A DNA stretch of 64,000 nt from Terrisporobacter mayombei (GCF_014333445.1 NZ_JACRYU010000016.1:1-64000); one strand, 5' to 3'. Counted from the stretch's first letter, positions 14,388 to 24,042 are shown. Made by a program: numbers and translations. The notes: generated by a model not told the origin, from the letters alone.

Positions 14388-15050
14388 CTAGTCATTATTA
14401 TATTTTTTATAAGATATGCTATAGCAAAACTCAAATAAATCATCTTTAATAGTAGAGTTACAATTACACTCAGGAGAAAAAGAATTTGATTTTCTTAGTA
14501 AACTATTTGCTTCTATCCATTTTCTATTTGTAGTATTGAAAATAAGTGTTTGGCGATATGGTTCACCTCTATTATTTTTATTTTCAGATTCATAAGTAAG
14601 TATCATATTTGACATTTCATCAATATTCAGTTTATAAATATATTCATTATTTTGTACTATATTATTTATATGATATTTATATACATTATAATTAGAAGTA
14701 CTAAAGTTATAATGGGATACTCTAAATATATTTTCTTTAATCGAAGATTCCTCTACAACAAATAAATTTAAATAATTCTGTATGATAAATAATCTCATAT
14801 TCTTAAGATTATTTATATTGTGGCAAATCTTACCTAAGACCTTTTTTCTTATACGTGCATTATTATAAATAAAGTGAATTAGTCTTCCTTTTGTATCTAT
14901 TGAACAAATATGGATAAGGTTATTGTCATCAAAATTAGCACAATAAGAGACAATATTATTTGCTATTTTGTCAATTTTCTCATTTATATTTTTTATGTAT
15001 AAACAATTATTTTCTGTATAGACATAAAAAGGCTTTGTATCATTAATCAT
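14388..15050 (-). CDS. Second propeller-like protein near cdeC
   Basis: A 220-residue protein that I cannot place in a named family. It is made of short beta-prone repeats (FYVYTENNCLYIKNIN, NNLIHICSIDTKGRLIHF, LNLFVVEES), like the N-terminal part of the 338-residue protein on the other side of cdeC, and may be a shorter relative with fewer blades. It has no signal peptide. CNC near the C-terminus is a small cysteine cluster. It follows the SpoVB-type gene by 18-19 bp, with AGGAGGTT overlapping the end of that gene, so the two form an operon. Function unknown; sporulation is inferred from context. Confidence 0.6.
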   Translation of the reverse strand: MINDTKPFYVYTENNCLYIKNINEKIDKIANNIVSYCANFDDNNLIHICSIDTKGRLIHFIYNNARIRKKVLGKICHNINNLKNMRLFIIQNYLNLFVVEESSIKENIFRVSHYNFSTSNYNVYKYHINNIVQNNEYIYKLNIDEMSNMILTYESENKNNRGEPYRQTLIFNTTNRKWIEANSLLRKSNSFSPECNCNSTIKDDLFEFCYSISYKKYNND

Positions 15051-15068
15051 TGTTGATTTTTTAACCTC

Positions 15069-16394
15069 CTAACATTTTAATTTTTTTAATGTTTTTATCA
15101 AGGCTATAGTATGAAGAATAGTTGTTAAAATAGCAGTAGCAGTTACCGTATAGATATAAGCATACATATGTAGATGTGGTAATGGTAATAAGAAATATAG
15201 TGCAATAACTTGGATAACCATTCCTAAAATTGTATTAAAACTAGCTATAACCTCTTTTCTAATTGAATGAAGTATTGATGATAAAGTTTGATTAAGACAT
15301 AAAAAAAGAGGAGCTAAAGACATAGATTTTAAATACTCACCAGCAGTTTTATTGTTAAATATTACAAGACACAATTCTTCTCCACAAAAATAGAAAAATA
15401 TTGAAGATAATATTCCTACACCTATGGTTAATGCTAGGGCATAATTAATTTTTATTTTTACATTTTTATATTTATTTAAAGCAATTTCTTGTGAAATACT
15501 TGGTATTAAATTTACTACTAAAGCTGAACCTATAGTAAAAGGTATGTAAACAAAAGGCATAACCATTCCATTTAAAATTCCATAAAGTCCCATAGATTTC
15601 GCATAAGTCATTCCAGAAAGTACAAGTCTAGAAGGAACTATCATAGAACTTACAGACTGTAATACAACGGAAGACATTTTATTGCAAGTAATAGGTAGCG
15701 CCATTTTCAAAGTTTCCATAGAGGAGTAATAAAAATCTTTAAGTCTAATAGTAAATTTATTATATAAGGTAGATTCTCTGTAAAGGCAAATGCTCATATA
15801 GATCACATTTATTGCTTCGCCAATAGATATAGCAATCAGAGTAGCATAACAAATCATGGCCTTATTATTTATGTACATAGCAATTAAAAATACAAATAAT
15901 ATTCTTGATACTTGTTCAATAACTTGACCAACAGCAGGAACAATAACTTTTTTTATTCCATAAAAATAACCTCTAAAAACATTTGATAACGTAATAAGTA
16001 CTACTGCTGGGCAGATAGCTAAAATAAATAAATTTAAATCTCCATCATTTAAAAGTCTAAAAGATAAATAGTTACTATTAAAAGATATTATTAATGAGAT
16101 AATTAGTGATAAGAAAAATGATACATATAATGTTGAGATAAAAAATATATTTGTTTCTTTTTTATCCTGCATTGCATTTTCCTTTGCAACCAAACAGCTA
16201 AGGGCAGTGGGGATACCAGTTGTGGTGAGGGCAATACATATCATTAGAAAGTTAAATACCATGTGATATATTCCAAGGCAAGTTTCTCCCATAACCTTTG
16301 ATAAAAATATTTTATATAAAAATCCCAGTATCCTTACTATAAGGTTAGAAATAAATAAAATTATAGTTGATAAAACCAGGTTAGGAATTCTCAA
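15069..16394 (-). CDS. SpoVB/MurJ-type polysaccharide flippase of the MOP superfamily
   Basis: This gene has 441 residues from TTG 16394, chosen because GGAGGTGA (complement of 16400-16407) lies five bases before it; the ATG at 16409 contains that site. It has about 12-14 hydrophobic segments, with the N-terminal NLIVRILGFLYKIFLSKVMG and the later VVLITLSNVFRGYFYGIKKV typical of SpoVB-like flippases. Such proteins move lipid-linked saccharides across the membrane, for example precursors of spore cortex or surface glycans. The downstream propeller-like gene and nearby cdeC support a sporulation role. Paralogues are common in Clostridia, so the exact substrate is open. Confidence 0.8.
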   Translation of the reverse strand: MRIPNLVLSTIILFISNLIVRILGFLYKIFLSKVMGETCLGIYHMVFNFLMICIALTTTGIPTALSCLVAKENAMQDKKETNIFFISTLYVSFFLSLIISLIISFNSNYLSFRLLNDGDLNLFILAICPAVVLITLSNVFRGYFYGIKKVIVPAVGQVIEQVSRILFVFLIAMYINNKAMICYATLIAISIGEAINVIYMSICLYRESTLYNKFTIRLKDFYYSSMETLKMALPITCNKMSSVVLQSVSSMIVPSRLVLSGMTYAKSMGLYGILNGMVMPFVYIPFTIGSALVVNLIPSISQEIALNKYKNVKIKINYALALTIGVGILSSIFFYFCGEELCLVIFNNKTAGEYLKSMSLAPLFLCLNQTLSSILHSIRKEVIASFNTILGMVIQVIALYFLLPLPHLHMYAYIYTVTATAILTTILHTIALIKTLKKLKC

Positions 16395-16631
16395 AAAAAT
16401 CACCTCCATATATTTAAAATGTATTCTGATAGAGGTTAAAAAATAATTAGATTTTTATAAAACTTGGATTCACATTGTTAAATTTACAGATAGATTTAAA
16501 ATCAATATATTTAAGGTAAGAGTAAATATAATTTTTCCCCTTTCATAAAAAATTTGGTATTATATATATATTAATGATAACAAGCACATATTAAACGTCA
16601 ATAAATCTAAAAATAAGTAAGTGGTGATTTA

Positions 16632-18053
16632 ATGGATAAATACAAATTAGAAATAGATAACAGCAGTAGTAAATATATTCAAATATATAATCATTTAAAA
16701 AATCTTATTATCAAAGGAGAAATAAATGAATATGAAAAACTCCCCCCAATAAGAAAGTTTGCAGATTATATAGGTGTAAATAATGCTACAATTGTGAAAG
16801 TATATGAATTACTGGCAAAAGAAGGATATGTTTATAAGGTGATTGGAAGTGGAACTTTTGTTTCTTCTATTAATATAAAGAAATCAAGTAATAAAATATC
16901 TATGAAAGATGTAATACACTTTGACAGTGGAAATCCTTCCAAAGAAATGTTTCCTATAGATAATTTTAAAGCAGCTATAAATATGGCTCTTGAAAAAGAT
17001 GGAGCATCTATTTTTGAATATGACGAAGGCAAAGGCTCTAATGAGCTTAGAGAAGAATTATGTTTGTATTTAAAAAATAAAAAAATAAATACTAATAAAG
17101 AAAATATTCAAATTATATCTGGAGCACAACAAGGAATAGATATAGTTTGTAAAGGACTTATAAATTATTCTGATGTAGTTTTTGTGGAAGAACCTACCTA
17201 TAATGGTGCTTTGGAAGTTTTTAAAAGTAGAGGAGCAAAAGTAATACCAATACCAATGTTACATGATGGTATAGATATAGGTATATTAAAATTAAAGTTA
17301 GAAAAAATAAAGCCTAAATTAATTTATGTTATGCCTAATTTTCAAAACCCAACGGGTATATCTTATAGTATATATAAGAAAAAGAAACTTATAGAACTAT
17401 CTGAAAAATATAATTTTTATATTCTTGAGGATGATTTCATAAGTGACTTTGCTTTTGATTCTTCTGATAATAGACCTTTGAAAAGTTACGATGCAAATAA
17501 TAGAGTCATATATATAAAAAGTTTCTCAAAAATACTTATGCCAGGGCTTAGAATAGGTATAGTAGATATACCAATTGAACTTCAAAAGAAAATTTTATGG
17601 GCAAAATATTCTTCTGATATATCAACGCCTGGACTTATTCAAAAATCAATGTATTATTACATGAAATACTTTGACTGGGATAATTATTTAAAAAGATTAG
17701 ATAAAATCTATACGGAAAAATATAGAAAAACAAAAGGTTTATTAGAAGATAAATTAGGAGATAAATTAAAAATATCTGAATCTGTTGGAGGTTTAAACTT
17801 TTTGGTTGAACTACCAAGAGGATATTCATCACAATATTTTTATGAATTTATGATAAAAAAAGGAGTTTGTATTACACCAGGAACTTATTTTTTTGATAAT
17901 ATAATGGATGATAGATTTTTTAGGATAAATATAGCGAATACGAATTTAGAAGATATAATAAAAGGGATAACTATAATAGAAAATAATTTAGAAGAATTTA
18001 TTACATCTTATAAAAATGGAGAATATATAAGGAGTAATAAAATATTTTATTAA
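16632..18053 (+). CDS. MocR-type (GntR/aminotransferase) transcriptional regulator
   Basis: A 473-residue two-domain protein. Residues 1-75 are a GntR winged helix (YIQIYNHLKNLIIKGEI, LPPIRKFADYIGVNNATIVKVYELL). Residues 95-460 are a class I aminotransferase-like fold with PLP lysine K300 in YIKSFSKILMPGLRIG and the substrate-side NPTG (PNFQNPTGISYS). MocR proteins use bound PLP adducts to control genes for vitamin B6, GABA or transport. PdxR, one subgroup, controls pdxST, and pdxST is in this window but 11 kb away. It is divergent from the flippase gene, with a 237-bp shared promoter region. The target is uncertain. Confidence 0.88.
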   Translation: MDKYKLEIDNSSSKYIQIYNHLKNLIIKGEINEYEKLPPIRKFADYIGVNNATIVKVYELLAKEGYVYKVIGSGTFVSSINIKKSSNKISMKDVIHFDSGNPSKEMFPIDNFKAAINMALEKDGASIFEYDEGKGSNELREELCLYLKNKKINTNKENIQIISGAQQGIDIVCKGLINYSDVVFVEEPTYNGALEVFKSRGAKVIPIPMLHDGIDIGILKLKLEKIKPKLIYVMPNFQNPTGISYSIYKKKKLIELSEKYNFYILEDDFISDFAFDSSDNRPLKSYDANNRVIYIKSFSKILMPGLRIGIVDIPIELQKKILWAKYSSDISTPGLIQKSMYYYMKYFDWDNYLKRLDKIYTEKYRKTKGLLEDKLGDKLKISESVGGLNFLVELPRGYSSQYFYEFMIKKGVCITPGTYFFDNIMDDRFFRINIANTNLEDIIKGITIIENNLEEFITSYKNGEYIRSNKIFY

Positions 18054-18079
18054 TATAGGTAAAATTTTAGGAGGCAAAA

Positions 18080-18289
18080 ATGTTTGATCAAAAAAAACTA
18101 GACAGAATAAATGAATTAGCAAAGAAAAATAAAGAAGAAGGATTAACTAAAGAAGAATTAGCAGAGAGAGAAGTATTAAGAAAAGAGTATTTAGAAAACT
18201 TTAGAGCACACTTCAGATCTAGACTAGATAATGTTAAGGTTGTATCAAAAGAAGAATATGATGAAATAATGAAGAAAAAACAAAACTAG
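18080..18289 (+). CDS. DUF896 small protein (YnzC/YneK type)
   Basis: A 69-residue, highly charged helical protein. The pattern LDRINELAKKNKEEGLTKEELAEREVLR and then YLENFRAHFRSRLDNV is the DUF896 signature. Family members are short two-helix proteins; a Bacillus member belongs to the SOS/YneA operon, but the molecular role is not settled. GGAGGC precedes the ATG. It lies 26 bp after the MocR gene and 33 bp before the aminopeptidase, so it may be co-transcribed with both. Confidence 0.85.
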   Translation: MFDQKKLDRINELAKKNKEEGLTKEELAEREVLRKEYLENFRAHFRSRLDNVKVVSKEEYDEIMKKKQN

Positions 18290-18322
18290 TTTAAAAAAGT
18301 ATTTGTAGTTTAGGGGGAAGAC

Positions 18323-19717
18323 ATGAATTTAAAATATGAAAATGTTAATGGATGGAAAGTTATAAAAAAAATGAATAACATTGATAATGTTATGAATTAC
18401 TCTAAGGAATACATAAACTTCTTAAACAAGTCAAAAACAGAAAGACTTTGTACTAGAGAAATAATTAAATTAGCAAGGAATCAAGGTTATATTTCTCTAG
18501 AAGAAGCAGTTTCAAATGGGCAACTAAAAAGTGGCGACAAAGTCTTCGCTGAAAACAGAGACAAAGGAGTTGCTTTATTTGTAATAGGTGAAAAAGATAT
18601 AGAAAAAGGCATGAAAATAATAGCCAGCCATATTGATTCACCTAGGCTAGATTTAAAACCAAATCCATTATATGAAGATAGTAATTTAGGTTATTTTAAA
18701 ACACATTATTATGGTGGAATAAAAAAATACCAATGGGTAACAATACCTTTAGCTTTATACGGAGTAGTATTCTTACATGATGGAACTAAAGTAGATATTT
18801 CCATTGGTGATGAAGAAAATGATCCAGTATTTTGTATAAATGATTTATTACCACACTTATCTTCTGACCAAAATCAAAAGAAATTAAGTGAAGGAATAGG
18901 TGGAGAAGATTTAAATGTTTTAGTAGGAAGTATACCTTGTGATGAAGAAGAAAATTCTACTGTTAAATATAATATTTTAAAATTATTAAATGAAAAATAT
19001 AATTTAATAGAAGAAGATTTCTTAAGTGCAGAGCTAGAAATTGTACCAGCTGGAAAAGCTAGAGACTTAGGTATTGATAGATCTATGGTGATGTCTTATG
19101 GACAAGATGACAGAGTATGTGCTTTTGCATCTTTAAAATCAATTTTTGAAACTGAGAATCCTGAATACACAGCAGTTGCTTTATGCGTAGATAAAGAAGA
19201 AACTGGTTCACATGGTAATACAGGAATGCACTCTAAGTTCTTTACGAATATTGTTGCAGAGCTTATAAATTTACAAGGTGATTACTCTGAACTAAAATTA
19301 AAAAGAAGTTTGTATAACTCAAAAGTATTATCTGGAGATGTTAATGCTGCTTACGATCCAAATTTTGCTGGAGCTTATGAGAAAAGTAATTCAGCATTTG
19401 CTGGAAATGGAGTTATCTTAATGAAATATTCTGGAGCAAGAGGTAAAAGCTCAACAAGTGATGCCAATGCAGAATTTGTTTCAGAAATGAGAAGAATATT
19501 TAATAAAGCCAATATTGTGTGGCAAACAGGAGAACTTGGAAAAGTTGACCAAGGTGGAGGAGGTACTGTAGCTTATATTTTAGCTGAATATGGTGCTGAA
19601 GTTATAGACTGTGGTGTACCAGTTTTAAGCATGCATGCTCCTTTTGAAGTTGTTTCTAAAGCTGATATATTTGAAATGTACAGAGGTTATAAAGCTTTTT
19701 ATAATATTAATTTATAA
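18323..19717 (+). CDS. M18-family aminopeptidase
   Basis: A 464-residue metallo-aminopeptidase. Visible metal and catalytic segments are ASHIDSPRLDLKP, YGQDDRVCAF, VDKEETGSHGNTGMHS and a C-terminal SMHAPFEVVSKADIFEM. The long form with GGIKKYQWVTIPLALYGVV matches the clostridial branch of M18 (aspartyl aminopeptidase-like, ApeA/LAP4). It trims N-terminal residues from peptides in the cytoplasm using two divalent metals. A terminator follows. Which residues it prefers cannot be read from the sequence. Confidence 0.9.
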   Translation: MNLKYENVNGWKVIKKMNNIDNVMNYSKEYINFLNKSKTERLCTREIIKLARNQGYISLEEAVSNGQLKSGDKVFAENRDKGVALFVIGEKDIEKGMKIIASHIDSPRLDLKPNPLYEDSNLGYFKTHYYGGIKKYQWVTIPLALYGVVFLHDGTKVDISIGDEENDPVFCINDLLPHLSSDQNQKKLSEGIGGEDLNVLVGSIPCDEEENSTVKYNILKLLNEKYNLIEEDFLSAELEIVPAGKARDLGIDRSMVMSYGQDDRVCAFASLKSIFETENPEYTAVALCVDKEETGSHGNTGMHSKFFTNIVAELINLQGDYSELKLKRSLYNSKVLSGDVNAAYDPNFAGAYEKSNSAFAGNGVILMKYSGARGKSSTSDANAEFVSEMRRIFNKANIVWQTGELGKVDQGGGGTVAYILAEYGAEVIDCGVPVLSMHAPFEVVSKADIFEMYRGYKAFYNINL

Positions 19718-19721
19718 AATA

Positions 19722-19753
19722 AAAAATCCTTCTATATTTTTAGAAGGATTTTT
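19722..19753 (+). terminator. Intrinsic terminator
   Basis: AAAAATCCTTCTA and TAGAAGGATTTTT form a perfect 13-bp stem with a six-base loop directly after the aminopeptidase gene. Confidence 0.9.
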
Positions 19754-20100
19754 CTATTAATGTATATAAGATTGTACTTTTAATCTTATACACAAAAAGA
19801 ATTTTTATTTTAAGGTTAATATATTTTAGTAGGTGTATAATTGAAATTGATAAAACTTATTTTTACATATAAAGTTGTTGATTTTCTTGTGATAATTTGT
19901 TACATTTATAATAATATAATTAGTTAATTTATGCCTTTGTATTACAAAAATATTACAAAATGAGATTTATTATCAAATTTAACTGATTATAGGTTATAAT
20001 TTTTCAGTAAGATAAATTACGAATGTATTTTACTTTTGAAAATATTAAATATTTAATATTTAATATTTAATATCATGCTTGAGACAAGGAGGATAAGATC
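19754..20100. other. Intergenic region before the lipoprotein gene
   Basis: About 345 bp of very AT-rich DNA without an open frame I would accept. It holds a TACGAATG that lacks the -35 of the ECF motif found further on, a 7-bp tandem repeat at 20050-20073, and the ribosome site AAGGAGG (20087-20093) of the next gene. Confidence 0.5.
20050..20073. repeat. 7-bp tandem repeat TATTTAA
   Basis: There are three exact copies of TATTTAA plus a partial fourth (TAT), ending 13 bp before the ribosome binding site of the lipoprotein gene. Further TATT/AAAT sequence to the left may be older copies. Confidence 0.7.
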
Positions 20101-20829
20101 GTGACAATTAAAAAATCATTAATTGGGCTAATAATTTCCTGTATATTCTTTACTGGATGTTATAATGATCAAGTGACTAATGAAGAAATTTCTATGCCTG
20201 ACGAAGCAACTAAACAGAAGACAATGACTAAGGTTCAAAATAATATAGATGAAATAAAGGGTAAAGACTATGAATATGTAATAAGTAATTTAGGTGAGCC
20301 TAATGTAGTAACTTATGGCATAGATAAGAATGATATAAATGAAATTAAAGATATTGAAGATGTAAGAGCTTTAGGAGAAGTGAGCTTGGCATATTATAAA
20401 AATGTATATGATGGTGAATCCACTAAAAGTGCTCTAAATATTTATTTAAAAGATGATGTAGTACAAAAAGCACAGAGCGTTGATTCTATAAGTGAAGATT
20501 TAATTGAATATATGGATAAATCTAAAATAATTGTTAGTGCATATAAAGATAATGACGTTATAAGTATCGATGACTTTGAAAATTCAGACTTACATAATTT
20601 TCAAGGTATGAAATCTGAAGAATTTTATAAAATAATAGGTGAAACTCAATTTAAATATAACGCATATTTATTTGAAGGACAAAAAAAATCAGTTAAAGTT
20701 TATGAATTAAATGAAGATAATAAACTATTAGCTATATTTGAAGAAGATGATACGATTAAAACTGTTAGAATACTTGAAGAAAATGACAATGTTATAGATA
20801 TGATTAGAAATATAATGCTTGAGGATTAG
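20101..20829 (+). CDS. Putative lipoprotein of unknown function
   Basis: A 242-residue protein from GTG 20101, behind AAGGAGG. It has a short basic N-terminus (TIKKS), a hydrophobic core and a lipobox ending FFTGC20, so it should be lipid-anchored outside the membrane. The mature part has two similar-looking halves built around the phrases KDYEYVISNLGEPNV and MKSEEFYKIIGETQF, the kind of repeat seen in SmpA/BLIP-like small domains, but I would not assign a family. It stands alone, with its own terminator. Confidence 0.7.
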   Translation: MTIKKSLIGLIISCIFFTGCYNDQVTNEEISMPDEATKQKTMTKVQNNIDEIKGKDYEYVISNLGEPNVVTYGIDKNDINEIKDIEDVRALGEVSLAYYKNVYDGESTKSALNIYLKDDVVQKAQSVDSISEDLIEYMDKSKIIVSAYKDNDVISIDDFENSDLHNFQGMKSEEFYKIIGETQFKYNAYLFEGQKKSVKVYELNEDNKLLAIFEEDDTIKTVRILEENDNVIDMIRNIMLED

Positions 20830-20836
20830 TAGAAAG

Positions 20837-20866
20837 AGTTATAGATTAAAAATCTATAACTTTTTT
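20837..20866 (+). terminator. Intrinsic terminator
   Basis: AGTTATAGATT, loop AAA, AATCTATAACT, then TTTTT. It is placed right after the lipoprotein stop codon. Confidence 0.85.
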
Positions 20867-20973
20867 AGTTATGTGAAATATTTATTTAGAATGTGAATAA
20901 ATATAATAGGGCAATATTAAATAAAGTTTAAATTATTAAGACTATATTTTAAGATAGGTGATTAAGAAAAAAT

Positions 20974-21775
20974 ATGAATAAAATAGAGATAGCTAATTAT
21001 GTCATAAAAAATAAAAAGATACCAAAGGATTTTCATAATTATAATATTGTGCAAATAAGTGACTTGCACAATAAAAGTTTTGGTAAAGGAAATATTAAAC
21101 TATTAGAAAAAATTAATCAAATTAATCCAGAAGTTATTTTTATAACAGGAGATTTAATTGATGGAGAGAGCAAAGATTTTTCAAATACCCTAGAGATTGT
21201 AAAAAAACTAACAGAAAAATACAAGGTTTATTATATAACTGGAAATCATGAGCAAAAGGTATTGCTTAGAAGATATAAAGACCTATATTTAGAATATTTT
21301 AGTGAGCTAAAAAAGCTGGATGCTGTTCACTTAGATAATGATTATATTAGACTGAAAAAAGGAAATGCTTTTATAAATCTTTATGGTCTAACCATACCAT
21401 TTAAGTACTATAATTACTTATTTAAAAAAGATAAAAATACTGATTTAGAAGAAGACTTTATAGAAACAAGTCTTGGGAAAATAAATAAAGATGAGTATAA
21501 TATACTTTTATCTCATACACCTTTTTATTTTGAAGATTATGAAAAGTGGAGCTGACTTAACTTTAGCAGGTCATGTTCATGGTGGAATAATAAGATTACC
21601 TTTTGTAGGAGGTTTATTATCACCTAATAGAACTTTTTTCCCTAAATATGATTTAGGAAAGTTTGAAATAAATGATTCTGTTATGATAGTAAGCAAAGGC
21701 CTTGGTGGATCTAAGGTTTTAGTTAGAATAAATTGTAAACCAGAAATAGTAAATATTATTTTGAAAAGTGAATAG
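20974..21775 (+). pseudogene. Metallophosphoesterase with a frameshift
   Basis: The first frame (20974-21555) carries ISDLHNKSFG, ITGDLIDG, ITGNHE and LLSHTPFYFEDYEKW, the ordered motifs of calcineurin-like phosphoesterases. It then hits a stop, while the rest, GADLTLAGHVHGG and the C-terminus, continues in another frame to 21775. Family members normally read YxKWGADLxxAGHxHGG without a break. AAGTGG-AGCTGAC at 21543-21555 looks two bases short of AAG TGG GGA GCT GAC. The final GHVHGG metal motif is therefore lost from the main product. It is either a recent mutation or a sequencing error. The protein lacks the N-terminal membrane anchor seen in many YkuE-type relatives. Confidence 0.85.
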
Positions 21776-21789
21776 ATATGGAAAAATGT

Positions 21790-21820
21790 AATAGACCTGG
21801 TGTATATACCCAGGTCTATT
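21790..21820 (+). terminator. Intrinsic terminator
   Basis: AATAGACCTGG (21790-21800) and CCAGGTCTATT (21810-21820) form an 11-bp stem followed by a T-rich stretch. Confidence 0.85.
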
Positions 21821-22082
21821 ATTTTATTTGAACCATAGACTATATAAAAAGTAATTGTTATATAAACAGGTATAGTTTATAAAATTTATAAATATTTAGG
21901 AGAAGGTTGTTAATTAGTAAATATATAAGAGGAATATAGTAATTAATTAGTGAATATATTATATTGTATTTATATAAATAAAATATAATATATATTAAAT
22001 TAATCAACATGTAAATATAGATGAATCTGGAAAATAGGAATGTTTATATAAGTATAATATTAAAAGTAAAGGGGGAAGTCTT
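21821..22082. other. Leader region of gltS with two similar half-repeats
   Basis: AT-rich region without a credible gene. AATTAGTAAATATATA (from about 21913) recurs in changed form as AATTAGTGAATATATT (from about 21948). These could be regulator sites or chance in AT-rich DNA. The ribosome site AAAGGGGGAAG lies at 22069-22079. Confidence 0.35.
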
Positions 22083-23342
22083 ATGAGTTTTGAAGTTGTA
22101 GATGGAATAATGACTGTTAATCTAGATATGATAGCAACTGTGGCTTTAGCATCTTTACTGTTATTATTGGGTAATTTTATTAAGAAAAAAATTAAAGTCT
22201 TAGAAAAGTTCTGCATTCCAGGGCCTGTAGTAGGAGGACTTTTAGTAGCAATCACAGTATTAGTTTTAAAAAGTAGTAATATTTTAGATATATCAATGGA
22301 TACAACTCTTCAATCACCTTTCATGATAGCGTTTTTCACAACAGTTGGATTAGGTGCAAGTTTTGCATTAGTTAAAAAAGGAGGTAAACTACTTATAATT
22401 TATTGGTTATTGTGTGGAGTTTTATCAATATCACAAAATATAATTGGTATATTAGGAGCTAAATTAACAGGTATAAATCCTTTAATAGGAATAATGTGTG
22501 GAGCTGTATCTATGGAAGGCGGGCATGGGGCAGCTGCATCCTTTGGAGAAACTGTAGAGTCACTAGGAGTTAATGGAGCTTTAACTATAGGGATGGCAGC
22601 AGCAACATTTGGAGTAGTATGTGGAGGTCTTATAGGTGGACCAATAGCAAGATATTTAATAGATAAAAATAATTTAACACCTACTGAAGATACAAGTTTA
22701 CAAGATAATGATAGTAATTCAGTTGGAGGAAGTATATCAATAGAGGAGGTTGCGGGGATAAAGATCAGTGAATCATTTAATTCAAATACAATGATTATAC
22801 AAGTCGCTGTTATATCATCATGTATGACAATAGGAAGTGTTGTTAGCACATGGTTTACTAGTATGACAGATATTGTTCTTCCAGGATATGTTGGAGCAAT
22901 GTTTATAGCTGTAATATTCAGAAATATAAATGATAAATTAAAACTTGTAAATTTAGATTTATATTCTATAGATATAATAAGTAATATATGCTTAGGAATA
23001 TTTTTAACAATGGCACTTATGACTATGAAGTTATGGGAGCTAGCAGATTTAGCAGGGCCAATGCTTATTATACTTGCAGCTCAAGTTATATTTATAGCTT
23101 TATTTGCTGTATTTGTAGTATTCAAACTATTAGGAAAAGACTTTGATGCAGCGATAATGGTTGCAGGATTATTAGGGCACGGATTAGGAGCTACACCAAA
23201 TGCATTAGCAAATATAAATGCTGTAACATCTAAATATGGCAACTCTATAAAAGCGATGTTAATAGTTCCATTAGTAGGTGCTTTTTTAATAGATTTAATA
23301 GCTTTACCAACTATAGTAACATTTATAAATTTCTTTAGTTAA
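22083..23342 (+). CDS. gltS: Sodium/glutamate symporter GltS
   Basis: A 419-residue membrane protein with two related halves. The pore-loop sequences GAVSMEGGHGAAASFGETVE (first half) and AGLLGHGLGATPNALANINAV (second half) are diagnostic of the ESS/GltS family, as is the early FCIPGPVVGGLL. It imports glutamate with sodium. It is followed 41 bp later by a hutD-like gene, probably in the same transcript; a link to histidine or glutamate use is reasonable. Confidence 0.95.
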   Translation: MSFEVVDGIMTVNLDMIATVALASLLLLLGNFIKKKIKVLEKFCIPGPVVGGLLVAITVLVLKSSNILDISMDTTLQSPFMIAFFTTVGLGASFALVKKGGKLLIIYWLLCGVLSISQNIIGILGAKLTGINPLIGIMCGAVSMEGGHGAAASFGETVESLGVNGALTIGMAAATFGVVCGGLIGGPIARYLIDKNNLTPTEDTSLQDNDSNSVGGSISIEEVAGIKISESFNSNTMIIQVAVISSCMTIGSVVSTWFTSMTDIVLPGYVGAMFIAVIFRNINDKLKLVNLDLYSIDIISNICLGIFLTMALMTMKLWELADLAGPMLIILAAQVIFIALFAVFVVFKLLGKDFDAAIMVAGLLGHGLGATPNALANINAVTSKYGNSIKAMLIVPLVGAFLIDLIALPTIVTFINFFS

Positions 23343-23383
23343 TGGATAAGATATAAAGGTCTATAATTTTAGGAGGAATCATA

Positions 23384-23998
23384 GTGGGGAATGAGATAAA
23401 GGTAATAAGAAAGAATGAACATAAAACAAGTCGATGGTCTGGTGGAACTACTACTCAATTATACATATATCCAGAGGAATCAGAGTATGATAAGAGAAAC
23501 TTTTTATTTAGAATAAGTTCGGCTAAGGTTGAAGTAGATGAATCTGTATTTACATACTTGCCTGACATAAATAGAGAAATAATGATTATAGATGGAGAAT
23601 TAGTATTAAAACATGAAGGTCATCATACTACTAAATTAAGTAGATTTGATAAAGATTGTTTTAGTGGAGATTGGAGTACAAGAAGTTATGGAAAAGTAAC
23701 TGATTTTAATCTTATGATGAACAAAGACTGTTATGGAACTATAGAACATATTAAGGTGGAAATAGGAAGTAATAATGACATCAAATTTGATAAACATGAA
23801 ATATATGATAAATCATCGATTATCTTATATTGTGTAAATGGTCAAGTATCAATAGTGCTAGAAGAAAAGGTAGATTTATATGAAGGAGATTTATTTGTAT
23901 TTACTGCTGATAAAATTAGTAATGCAGAAAAAATAAGTATTTACAATAAATCAAATGAAGAATCACATTTAATTATTAACAGATTATATTTTAATTAA
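23384..23998 (+). CDS. HutD-family cupin protein
   Basis: A 204-residue protein that starts at GTG 23384 after AGGAGGAATC. The N-terminal RWSGGTTTQLYIYPEESEY, then FRISSAKVEVDESVFTYLPDINREIMIIDGEL, is the HutD (DUF886) signature, a double-barrel cupin. HutD proteins accompany histidine-degradation genes and are thought to restrain or sense the pathway; no enzymatic activity is established. Here it pairs with gltS, which fits glutamate as the end product of histidine breakdown. No other hut gene is in the window. Confidence 0.85.
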   Translation: MGNEIKVIRKNEHKTSRWSGGTTTQLYIYPEESEYDKRNFLFRISSAKVEVDESVFTYLPDINREIMIIDGELVLKHEGHHTTKLSRFDKDCFSGDWSTRSYGKVTDFNLMMNKDCYGTIEHIKVEIGSNNDIKFDKHEIYDKSSIILYCVNGQVSIVLEEKVDLYEGDLFVFTADKISNAEKISIYNKSNEESHLIINRLYFN

Positions 23999-24042
23999 AA
24001 AGCATTTAAAAACTTTTTAGAAAAACATATTTTGAAGTTTTG

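Noticed and set aside
20018-20025. TACGAATG considered as a third ECF promoter before the lipoprotein gene
   Set aside because: The last base differs and there is no TTAAAACT-like block 14 bp upstream.
22400-22849. 149-codon minus-strand frame inside gltS
   Set aside because: It is the antisense of conserved membrane segments and pore loops of GltS, with no start signal.
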